Shown piece after piece: positions 1 through 5,460 of a DNA stretch of 5,460 nt. The stretch's first letter is position 1. The number at the start of each line of letters is the position of its first letter. Below the pieces are notes generated by a model. That model searched no databases and was not told the origin of the DNA. It saw only the letters and a program-made list of their open reading frames with translations. This stretch comes from Pseudomonadota bacterium. GTDB taxonomy: Bacteria; Pseudomonadota; Gammaproteobacteria; GCA-001735895. A program made the translations under genes and the position numbers. The stretch is from assembly GCA_022545625.1 (NCBI GenBank), contig JACZQS010000189.1, positions 1-5,460 on the forward strand. Direction: 5' to 3'.

Positions 1-679
1 CTACAGTAATGATACTGGGTTCTTTTTTCAGGGCTTCGCGATCGATGCCGCGGGCAATCGCCGTCATCTCTAGCCCGTCATTTACCCGCCCACCCCCCAG
101 GCAATAGCAGGAAAAAGCGCGGTCAGTTAATGTCAGCGCAGCGAGCGTTGCATCCAGGTGTCGTGTGTCTGGCGGAATATCGATCGGTTCGACCGGATAA
201 CCGCTGATAAATCCAATGATGTCAAAATGCTGCGCCAGGCGCAGAAAATTGCAATAGTCCTCAAAATTACCCGTGCGCCTACCGCCTTCCAGGTCCGAAC
301 TGTTTGGCGCGCTTGCCACCGTGGTAAAGTTGACTGCATTGCGCCCGACGAGACGATTTCGCTCCGGGTTTCGTGAATGCATGATAAATTCAGAAGGTAC
401 AGTTTGTAGCCATGACATCAAGCGTTCCCGATCCAGGTATACGCGTTGCAGATCCCAGTCAACCGTTGCACCCGCATCTTCGTATAACCCCAGTCCGCGC
501 TCGTTGAGTACCTCGAGGCCAATATCCTCGAGTATACGCATCGAACCATCGTGGATAAGGTCCAGGTCGTCCTCACTGAGCACCTCGATGGGTGCATAGG
601 GGTTGAACAGCTGCTCGAGTCTGGGCTTGACCAGTTGTTCGGGGACGGCAGTAGGTCTACGTCTTCTTTTTCTACGCAT
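1..679 (-). CDS. Trimethylamine methyltransferase (MttB)-family protein, N-terminal part
   Basis: Partial gene: reading starts at the ATG at 679-677 and stays open to the window edge, giving 226 residues of a family usually about 500 long. Family members transfer a methyl group from a methylated amine (trimethylamine, glycine betaine or similar) to a corrinoid protein in the cytoplasm. Visible evidence is an Arg/Lys-rich start (MRRKRRRRP), the early block ILEDIGLEVL (residues 49-58), NFTTVASAPNSSDL (117-130) followed by GNFEDYCNFLRLAQ (137-150), GYPVEPIDIPPDTRHLD (160-176), and GIDREALKKEPSIITV (211-226); these fit the COG5598 pattern as I know it. No Shine-Dalgarno motif is visible before the ATG, and two tiny ATG-stop units (ATG at 705-703 and 693-691) lie just upstream. 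The catalytic barrel centre, where true MttB carries pyrrolysine, is outside the window, so the substrate is unknown. Most bacterial members lack pyrrolysine. The family call is firm; the substrate is not. Confidence 0.9.
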   Translation of the reverse strand, partial: MRRKRRRRPTAVPEQLVKPRLEQLFNPYAPIEVLSEDDLDLIHDGSMRILEDIGLEVLNERGLGLYEDAGATVDWDLQRVYLDRERLMSWLQTVPSEFIMHSRNPERNRLVGRNAVNFTTVASAPNSSDLEGGRRTGNFEDYCNFLRLAQHFDIIGFISGYPVEPIDIPPDTRHLDATLAALTLTDRAFSCYCLGGGRVNDGLEMTAIARGIDREALKKEPSIITV

Positions 680-754
680 GATTAGGGCTGCATGGACTAA
701 TGCATGAATAGTATTCCAGTCGGAGAACGACGTCTACCTGTGTAACCGTTGTTT

Positions 755-784
755 TTTATAAGCAAATTTGTTAATTTAAATCAA
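755..784 (-). promoter_or_regulatory. Candidate sigma70 promoter of the mttB-like gene
   Basis: Read on the minus strand, TTGATT (784-779) acts as a -35 and TATAAA (760-755) as a -10, with an 18-base spacer. The match is 4/6 and 5/6 to consensus. Transcription would start near 748, leaving a leader of about 70 bases before the ATG at 679. The -35 and part of the spacer lie inside the palindrome at 766-789, an arrangement typical of repressor control. This is a motif match by eye, without experimental support. Confidence 0.45.
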
Positions 785-789
785 CAAAT
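766..789. promoter_or_regulatory. 24-bp near-perfect palindrome, candidate operator
   Basis: The half-sites ATTTGTT (766-772) and AACAAAT (783-789) are exact reverse complements and flank a palindromic core ATTTAAAT (774-781). Of 12 base pairs, 11 match; only 773/782 (A against C) breaks the symmetry. Its size suits a dimeric helix-turn-helix regulator. It sits in the divergent region between the mttB-like and PhnD-like genes and overlaps the -35 of the candidate minus-strand promoter. No regulator gene is present in the window, so the binding protein is unknown. Confidence 0.5.
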
Positions 790-895
790 CGAAATTTGGG
801 CTGCAGGCGCAACACTATCGCAAAATCCCGCCTTGTTTTCGGCAGCGGCTTTAGGGTAACTTTCATGGTTCTTCTGCGCTCGTGTATTACACTTG

Positions 896-921
896 ACGCT
901 GATAAAAAAAATTGCCAGCGT
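896..921 (+). repeat. Small inverted repeat ahead of the PhnD-like gene
   Basis: ACGCTG (896-901) and CAGCGT (916-921) are exact inverted copies separated by an A-rich 14-base spacer. The right arm ends 4 bases before the AGGAAAA ribosome-binding site. It could be a protein-binding site or a weak hairpin in the leader; at only 6 bp per arm, chance is possible. Confidence 0.3.
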
Positions 922-940
922 AAACAGGAAAAGTCAGACG

Positions 941-1771
941 ATGAATCTCGAGGTAAAAAATTTGCGCCAAAACCGGTTATTTGTCGCCTGTGGCATGTAC
1001 GCATTTACCGACGATTTACGTGACGCCTGGCAGCAATTATTTGGTCATTTCTTCCACCTGGTCAATCCGACGTTTGAACTCGACCGATTACTAAAGTTCG
1101 AAACCGGACAGGCGGTATTAAACGACCCCTCTCTATGGTTTGGGCAGACCTGTGGTTATCCGCTAATGACCAGTTTACGCGATACGCTGACACCGATTAG
1201 CGTGCCGATATTCGATGTGGATGGCTGCGATCACACAAGCTATTCGAGCCTGTTGATAGTTTCCGAAGACAGCGAGATAAAAACACTGGAAGACTGCCAG
1301 GGGTTACGCGCGGTCATCAATACCTCGGATTCGAATAGCGGTATGAACGTATTGCGTCATGCGGTCGCAGCTTTCTATCAACAGGGAACATTTTTTGCCG
1401 AGTTACAAATATCCGGTTCGCACCTGCAAAGCCTTACCGAGGTGGCCAACCAACGTGCCGATATTGCAGCTATCGACTGTGTCAGCTATCGTTTTATCGA
1501 AGATGCCTGGCCTGATCTCACGGCTCGCGTGCGGTCTATCGGCTTCAGCGCACAAACCTGTGGATTACCTTTTGTAGTGCCGAAAACAGTTGCTAACAAC
1601 AATCTAGATGCAATTACTACCAACCTGAACCAGGCCCTGTCAGTGCTCGAAAACAGTCTAAAGAAACGACTGCACCTAAAGGGATTCGAAAAAGTGAATA
1701 TTGGTGATTATCAGGGCATACTCGAATTGGAGATTAGTGCCCAAGAAGCTGGTTACCCGGTCCTGGCCTAA
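941..1771 (+). CDS. PhnD-like substrate-binding protein without signal peptide
   Basis: Encodes 276 residues of the periplasmic-binding-protein type II fold, PhnD/SsuA/transferrin-like group, whose founders bind phosphonate or phosphate for ABC importers. Family-like segments are QTCGYPL (69-75), a Ser-Asn-Ser-Gly loop (131-134) in the place of the ligand-binding S-x-S-G turn, GSH followed by the helix LQSLTEVANQRADIAAID (159-179), and QTCGLPF (205-211). The ATG at 941 is chosen because AGGAAAA (926-932) lies 8 bases upstream; an in-frame TTG at 893 would add 16 residues but has no such site. No signal peptide or lipobox is visible from either start, so export is unlikely. The protein may act in the cytoplasm, perhaps as a sensor or ligand-binding partner, or the family resemblance may hide another role. 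Six cysteines (17, 71, 96, 119, 180, 207) are spread through it. It is divergent from the mttB-like gene and ends in tandem stops TAA TAG. No ABC permease or ATPase gene is adjacent. Fold confidence is good; ligand is unknown. Confidence 0.82.
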   Translation: MNLEVKNLRQNRLFVACGMYAFTDDLRDAWQQLFGHFFHLVNPTFELDRLLKFETGQAVLNDPSLWFGQTCGYPLMTSLRDTLTPISVPIFDVDGCDHTSYSSLLIVSEDSEIKTLEDCQGLRAVINTSDSNSGMNVLRHAVAAFYQQGTFFAELQISGSHLQSLTEVANQRADIAAIDCVSYRFIEDAWPDLTARVRSIGFSAQTCGLPFVVPKTVANNNLDAITTNLNQALSVLENSLKKRLHLKGFEKVNIGDYQGILELEISAQEAGYPVLA

Positions 1772-1812
1772 TAGCTTTTCTGGACAAATATCTTCCGTTC
1801 CTGCTTTACGGA

Positions 1813-1841
1813 TTGCTGCAATCGGATTCCTCTACTAGAAT
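1813..1841 (+). promoter_or_regulatory. Candidate sigma70 promoter of the MFS transporter gene
   Basis: TTGCTG (1813-1818) and TAGAAT (1836-1841) are separated by 17 bases. The -10 matches 5/6, the -35 only 3/6. It lies in the 129-base gap between the PhnD-like gene and the MFS gene, about 60 bases before the start codon. If real, the transporter can be transcribed separately from the PhnD-like gene. No terminator-like hairpin with a T-run is visible in this gap, so read-through is equally possible. Confidence 0.3.
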
Positions 1842-1870
1842 TCGTTCGGCTCGATCGATCATCGAATTAT

Positions 1871-1889
1871 CTTCAACTTGAAGCAGGAG
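1871..1889 (+). promoter_or_regulatory. Ribosome-binding site of the MFS gene with adjacent palindrome
   Basis: AGGAG (1885-1889) is a strong Shine-Dalgarno sequence, 11 bases before the ATG at 1901, which supports that start. Directly before it, CTTCAACTTGAAG (1871-1883) is an exact 13-base palindrome with a single central base. The one-base centre cannot form an RNA loop without losing inner pairs, so a DNA-binding site is a likelier reading than a hairpin, if it means anything. Confidence 0.5.
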
Positions 1890-1900
1890 AGTCACTTATT

Positions 1901-3199
1901 ATGTGGAAGGATTTAACGGCATCCTGGGCTATTTTGCTCGGAATTGGTTTCATGATGCTGGCCAATGGACTTCAGGGAACCCTGCTCGGTCTGCGTGCGA
2001 TCCTGGAGGGTTTTTCTACCTTCACCACCGGCATTATGATGTCGGGCTATTTCATTGGCATTTTCATCGGTTCGTTTCTGGCACCCATGCTGGTCAGACG
2101 AGTCGGTCACATCCGTGTATTTTCGGCTCTCGCCTCACTAGCGTCGATTACCATTCTGTTTCACGGGGTTTTTATTGACCCGGTATTCTGGATGTTAATG
2201 CGAGTGGTTACCGGCATTTGCTTCGCCGGTTTCTTCGTGGTAACCGAGAGTTGGCTGAACGACCGCGCGAGCAATAAAACCCGCGGCAAAATACTTTCAA
2301 TTTACATGGTAATGATCACGCTTGGCATGGGTTCTGGGCAATTTCTGCTTAACCTGGCAAAGCCCCAGGAAATTGATTTATTTATATTAATATCGGTGAT
2401 TATTTCGTTTGGCCTGATCCCGATACTACTCACCGCAAAGCCAGCGCCAGTTTTCCAGACATCGACTAAAATGTCGGTAATAGAGCTTTACAAGGCATCG
2501 CCTTTGGCGGTCATTGGTAACTGTTTAACCGGTATGGCACATGGCATTATATTCGGACTTGGGGCTATTTACGCCGGCGCTGTATTGGTCGAGATCAAAT
2601 TGGTATCCTGGTTTATGGCATGTTTTCTGATTGGTAGCCTGGTAACACTCTGGCCGATAGGCTACCTGTCTGATCGCATCAGTCGACGCCTGGTGATGAC
2701 AGCAATTTCGATAATATCAATTCTTGCCTGCCTGTTGGCGATTATCACAGCCAAGGACAGTCTTCTGTTCTACCTGGTGATTGTATTGCTCGGCGGTGCC
2801 GCGATGCCGATGTATTCGATTTGTATCGCTTATGCCAATGATCGCCTCGAACCCCATCAGATTGTAGGTGCCAGCGGCAGCCTCGTTATGGTATCGGGTA
2901 TAGGCTTGAGTACCGGTCCTATCATTGTTGCTTTTTTCATGGATTTCTACGGCATAGAATATTACTTCTGGGGCATCGCTGCTGTATTTTCGATGATCCT
3001 GGTATTTGCCCTGATTCGTATCGGATCGCGCTCTGGTATTAAGGTTGAAGATCAGTCGCATTTGATAGCTACCGGCACCATCGGAACGCCGATAGCAGAA
3101 TATAACGCTCCCGACGCGGTCGAATATGCCGAGGCCGTGGCCAGGCAGGAAACAGCATTGCTCGATCAGCGGGAAGATATCACCGAACGTGTATTGTAA
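1901..3199 (+). CDS. Major facilitator superfamily transporter, YcaD-like
   Basis: A 432-residue inner-membrane protein whose hydrophobicity suggests 12 transmembrane helices, in two sets of six split by a hydrophilic loop at about residues 180-198. MFS proteins move small solutes by alternating access, usually driven by ion gradients. The half-2 copy of motif A is clear: GYLSDRISRR (254-263). The half-1 copy (about 58-72, SFLAPMLVRRVGHIR) is degenerate and lacks the usual acidic residue. ESWLND (116-121) in helix 4 and its loop, and GIGLSTGP (333-340) in helix 11, resemble the YcaD/YfkF-like branch. The start ATG follows a good AGGAG site. After the last helix (ending near 374) comes a polar, largely acidic tail of about 55 residues, longer than in a minimal MFS protein. 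It lies downstream of the PhnD-like gene on the same strand and may share its biological role, but the substrate cannot be predicted. Superfamily is certain; subfamily is moderately sure. Confidence 0.9.
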   Translation: MWKDLTASWAILLGIGFMMLANGLQGTLLGLRAILEGFSTFTTGIMMSGYFIGIFIGSFLAPMLVRRVGHIRVFSALASLASITILFHGVFIDPVFWMLMRVVTGICFAGFFVVTESWLNDRASNKTRGKILSIYMVMITLGMGSGQFLLNLAKPQEIDLFILISVIISFGLIPILLTAKPAPVFQTSTKMSVIELYKASPLAVIGNCLTGMAHGIIFGLGAIYAGAVLVEIKLVSWFMACFLIGSLVTLWPIGYLSDRISRRLVMTAISIISILACLLAIITAKDSLLFYLVIVLLGGAAMPMYSICIAYANDRLEPHQIVGASGSLVMVSGIGLSTGPIIVAFFMDFYGIEYYFWGIAAVFSMILVFALIRIGSRSGIKVEDQSHLIATGTIGTPIAEYNAPDAVEYAEAVARQETALLDQREDITERVL

Positions 3200-3296
3200 A
3201 TATCCTGTCGTAGTTAGTCTAAAATTAAGAAGTATAAAGTCACTCTCAGGTCGATTCTGGGTTTTTACGAGCCTGGTGGATTATTTAATTATTACC
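3200..3296 (+). other. MFS-mtgA intergenic gap with weak promoter-like sequence
   Basis: A 97-base AT-rich gap. TATAAA (3233-3238) resembles a -10 box, and TAGTTA (3211-3216) would be a poor -35 with a 16-base spacer. No terminator hairpin is visible after the MFS stop codon, so mtgA may be read from upstream, from this weak promoter, or from both. There is no Shine-Dalgarno motif directly before the mtgA ATG at 3297. Confidence 0.25.
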
Positions 3297-4028
3297 ATGT
3301 CATTAACGTCATTAAAGCTACGATTTTATTATTTTCTTCGAACACGGAAGTCAGTACGCTTTATTCGTTGGAGCCTGAGAATTCTGGCACTCATATTCAT
3401 CATGGATACCGGGTACCTGATCGGCATCTGGCCGGACTGGGAAGTCTACAGTCAGGGCCCGATCCAGCAGTCAAATTTCATTCGACATTATGTAATCGGG
3501 CGATATCAACACCCTGACTGGCCTGATCTACAATGGAAACCAAAGCCTATCAGTAAAATTTCCCGACACATGATCCGCGCCAGCATCGTCGCGGAGGATT
3601 CCCGATTTTATTCCCACTCCGGTATCGACATGGAAGCATTACAGGCAGCCATGGAGTACAACCTGTCTGAAAAACGGTTCGTTTATGGCGGCAGCACCAT
3701 CTCTCAGCAGACGGTAAAAAACATTTTCCTCAGCGCATCCAGAAACCCGTTGCGCAAATGGCATGAGTTGCTACTGACGGTCGGTATGGAACGTAATCTG
3801 ACCAAGAAGAGGATACTCGAACTGTACCTGAATGTGGTTGAACTAGGCCGTGGTATTTACGGTGTCGAAGCGGCAGCAAGACATTACTGGGGGATATCCG
3901 CAGCCAGTTTATCCGCTAAGCAGGCGATTCAACTGGCCGCCACGCTGCCCGCGCCGGTGACCCACAACCCGGATACGAGGACGAAGTTCTTTAATCAACG
4001 AGTCACAAGAATAAGCCAATATTTCTAG
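3297..4028 (+). CDS. mtgA: Monofunctional peptidoglycan glycosyltransferase MtgA
   Basis: Encodes 243 residues, a normal length for MtgA. The enzyme polymerises lipid II into glycan strands on the outer face of the cytoplasmic membrane and has no transpeptidase domain. One N-terminal membrane anchor is visible (about 25-44), preceded by an Arg/Lys-rich cytoplasmic segment. The GT51 domain follows with its motifs in order: VAEDSRFYSHSGID (98-111, with catalytic Glu100), GGSTISQQTVKN (131-142), RKWHELLLTVGMER (153-166, with the second conserved acid Glu157) and KKRILELYLNVVELGRGIYG (170-189). The sequence ends soon after the glycosyltransferase domain, which separates it from bifunctional class A PBPs. 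The start is the least certain part: the ATG at 3297 gives a sensible anchor but lacks a Shine-Dalgarno site. The reading frame is open further upstream into the end of the MFS gene, and a GTG at 3276 is a possible alternative. It converges on groL and shares the hairpin at 4048-4073. All catalytic motifs are intact. Confidence 0.94.
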   Translation: MSLTSLKLRFYYFLRTRKSVRFIRWSLRILALIFIMDTGYLIGIWPDWEVYSQGPIQQSNFIRHYVIGRYQHPDWPDLQWKPKPISKISRHMIRASIVAEDSRFYSHSGIDMEALQAAMEYNLSEKRFVYGGSTISQQTVKNIFLSASRNPLRKWHELLLTVGMERNLTKKRILELYLNVVELGRGIYGVEAAARHYWGISAASLSAKQAIQLAATLPAPVTHNPDTRTKFFNQRVTRISQYF

Positions 4029-4047
4029 CGCCTTGGCGGCCAGCCAC

Positions 4048-4073
4048 AAAAAAGCCCCGCATCGCGGGGCTTT
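4048..4073 (-). terminator. Intrinsic terminator between mtgA and groL, possibly bidirectional
   Basis: GCCCCGC (4054-4060) pairs with GCGGGGC (4064-4070) around an ATC loop; flanking AAA/TTT can extend the stem to 10 bp. On the minus strand the hairpin is followed by six T residues (complement of 4048-4053), the classic form for ending groL transcripts, 58 bases after the groL stop. On the plus strand it starts about 25 bases after the mtgA stop but has only three T residues, so termination of mtgA should be weaker. Confidence 0.9.
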
Positions 4074-4080
4074 CGAATGA

Positions 4081-4099
4081 ACAGCGATAGTCTCGCTGT
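4081..4099 (-). repeat. Second hairpin in the groL 3' untranslated region
   Basis: ACAGCGA (4081-4087) and TCGCTGT (4093-4099) form a 7-bp stem with a 5-base loop. It lies between the groL stop codon and the main terminator and has no T-run of its own. It may protect the groL transcript 3' end or may be incidental. Confidence 0.45.
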
Positions 4100-4128
4100 C
4101 ATCAGCGAAGCGAGCGCAATAGGCGAGA

Positions 4129-5460
4129 TTACATCATTCCGCCCATACCACCCATACCACCACCCATACCACCCATATCAGGCATAGCAGGCGCACTTTT
4201 ATCCACCGGTGCATCAGCAATCATGACTTCCGTGGTGATCAACAGGCCGGCAATCGATGCTGCATTTTGCAATGCACACCGTACCACCTTGGTTGGATCC
4301 AGAATACCCATTTCTATCATGTCGCCGTATTCGTCGGTAGCGGCGTTATAGCCATTATTTCCCTTCGAAGCCAGGACCTTGTTAACCACAACTGAAGCTT
4401 CGCCACCTGCATTGGCAACGATTTGACGCATCGGTTCTTCCATTGCACGACGCGCAATATCGACACCGACAGTCTGGTCGTCATTATCACCCTTCAATTT
4501 AGCAATTGCAGTACAGGCACGAAGGAGAGCAACACCACCGCCAGCGACCACGCCTTCTTCAACCGCGGCACGGGTCGAATGTAGCGCGTCTTCAACGCGG
4601 GCTTTCTTTTCCTTCATCTCAATTTCAGTCGCAGCACCTACCTTGATGACAGCAACACCACCGGCAATTTTCGCCAGGCGTTCCTGCATTTTCTCAGTGT
4701 CATACTCTGAAGTAGACTCTTCCATCTGGGCCTTGATTTGAGTGATGCGGCTTTGAATATCATCGGTAGAACCAGCGCCGTCAATAATAGTTGTATTCTC
4801 TTTAGTGATGGATACCTTCTTCGCCGAACCCAGATCTTCAAGGGTAACTTTTTCCAGGCTCAGACCTACCTCTTCAGAGATCACCTGACCACCAGTCAGG
4901 ATAGCAATGTCCTGTAACATGGCTTTACGACGATCACCGAAACCAGGCGCCTTGACTGCACATACCTTGACTATGCCGCGCATGTTATTAACTACCAGCG
5001 TAGCCAGTGCTTCGCCTTCGATATCTTCGGCAACTATCAATAATGGTTTACTGGCCTTGGCCACGGCTTCCAGGATCGGTAGCAATTCACGAATGTTGGA
5101 GATTTTTTTATCGAACAACAAAATCATCGGCTCTTCGAGTTCGGAAGACATGGTTGTCTGGTCGTTGACGAAATAGGGCGACAGGTAACCACGGTCGAAT
5201 TGCATACCTTCTACGACCTCGAGTTCATTGTCGAATGTTGAACCCTCTTCAACGGTAATTACGCCTTCCTTTCCGACTTTTTCCATCGCTTCGGCGATGA
5301 TTTTACCGACGCTGATATCTTCATTGGCAGAAATTGTGCCAACCTGGGCAATCGCTGTGGTATCGGTACAGGGTTTTGAGCCGGATTTTATGATATCGAC
5401 TGCTGCAATCACGGCTTTATCAATACCACGCTTCAAATCCATCGGGTTCATGCCGGCGGC
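4129..5460 (-). CDS. groL: Chaperonin GroEL (Hsp60), 5'-truncated by window edge
   Basis: The window holds 443 residues plus the TAA stop; the coding frame runs off the right edge. The internal MNPMDLKRGIDKAV aligns with E. coli GroEL from Met111, so about 110 N-terminal residues are missing and the full protein would be near 550, the usual size. GroEL forms a cytoplasmic double heptameric ring that folds proteins with the GroES lid using ATP. Visible parts are the end of the first equatorial segment, the first intermediate segment with VGTISAN, the apical domain with substrate-binding GMQFDRGYLSPYF (equivalents of Tyr199, Tyr203, Phe204), KAPGFGDRRKAMLQDIA, the second intermediate segment with KKARVEDALHSTRAAVEEG (carrying the Asp398 equivalent needed for ATP hydrolysis), AGGGVAL, NAATDEYGDMIEMGILDPTKV and the flexible GGM-rich tail ending in Met-Met. 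No key residue in the visible part is missing. The Met at 5451-5449 is internal, not the start. groES would be expected upstream, beyond the edge. Confidence 0.98.
   Translation of the reverse strand, partial: AAGMNPMDLKRGIDKAVIAAVDIIKSGSKPCTDTTAIAQVGTISANEDISVGKIIAEAMEKVGKEGVITVEEGSTFDNELEVVEGMQFDRGYLSPYFVNDQTTMSSELEEPMILLFDKKISNIRELLPILEAVAKASKPLLIVAEDIEGEALATLVVNNMRGIVKVCAVKAPGFGDRRKAMLQDIAILTGGQVISEEVGLSLEKVTLEDLGSAKKVSITKENTTIIDGAGSTDDIQSRITQIKAQMEESTSEYDTEKMQERLAKIAGGVAVIKVGAATEIEMKEKKARVEDALHSTRAAVEEGVVAGGGVALLRACTAIAKLKGDNDDQTVGVDIARRAMEEPMRQIVANAGGEASVVVNKVLASKGNNGYNAATDEYGDMIEMGILDPTKVVRCALQNAASIAGLLITTEVMIADAPVDKSAPAMPDMGGMGGGMGGMGGMM

Noticed and set aside
133..599. Small open frames on both strands within the mttB-like gene
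   Set aside because: They overlap the long minus-strand frame, whose translation matches the methyltransferase family throughout. The small products are Arg/Ser-rich and resemble no known protein.
689..704. TGCAT ... ATGCA inverted repeat in the mttB-like leader
   Set aside because: The arms are only 5 bp around a 6-base spacer and are AT-rich, too weak to claim as a regulatory hairpin.
893..940. Longer PhnD-like product from the TTG at 893
   Set aside because: The added 16 residues are Lys-rich with no signal-peptide character, and the AGGAAAA site is well spaced for the ATG at 941. The TTG also falls within a region with promoter- or repeat-like sequence.
1839..1868. Inverted repeat AATTCG ... 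CGAATT upstream of the MFS gene
   Set aside because: The arms are only 6 bp with an 18-base spacer, within sequence containing repeated TCGA-like words. This is easily expected by chance.
4132..4180. Tandem repeat of a CCCATACCA-like unit
   Set aside because: On the minus strand this encodes the normal GGM-rich tail of GroEL, so the repetition is explained by the protein.
5449..5451. ATG at 5451-5449 as the start of groL
   Set aside because: The frame continues upstream as Ala-Ala-Gly, matching the E. coli GroEL sequence before Met111, so this Met is internal.
1..5460. CRISPR array, insertion sequence, tRNA or prophage signals
   Set aside because: No regularly spaced repeats, transposase frames, tRNA-like cloverleaf or phage genes were seen on either strand.

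Overview
The window looks like a piece of a gammaproteobacterial chromosome of medium GC content, probably from an environmental or marine lineage. This is inferred from three things. The GroEL closely resembles the E. coli protein, including its GGM-rich tail. There is a stand-alone MtgA-type peptidoglycan glycosyltransferase. There is also a COG5598 (MttB-like) methyltransferase of the kind common in aquatic proteobacteria. No mobile element, CRISPR array, tRNA or rRNA was found.

Layout, left to right. Positions 1-679 (minus strand) hold the N-terminal 226 residues of a trimethylamine methyltransferase-family (MttB-like) protein; its 3' end lies outside the window. Positions 680-940 are a divergent intergenic region. 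It contains a 24-bp near-perfect palindrome overlapping a plausible sigma70 promoter for the methyltransferase, and a small inverted repeat just ahead of the gene on the right. Positions 941-1771 (plus) encode a PhnD-like substrate-binding-fold protein with no signal peptide. Positions 1901-3199 (plus) encode a 12-TM major facilitator superfamily transporter with a hydrophilic C-terminal tail. Positions 3297-4028 (plus) encode MtgA. A strong hairpin at 4048-4073 separates it from the convergent groL gene, 4129-5460 (minus). The first ~110 codons of groL lie beyond the right edge.

How the parts may fit together. The MttB-like protein, the PhnD-like protein and perhaps the MFS transporter could form an accessory module for sensing, taking up or demethylating a small methylated amine or related compound. 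The divergent pair shares a control region with an operator-like palindrome. This is a proposal from gene order only, and the substrate cannot be read from the sequence. MtgA (cell-wall glycan polymerisation) and GroEL (protein folding) are housekeeping genes. I see no clearly new biological system. The most interesting signal is the palindrome-controlled divergent region beside the mttB-like gene.
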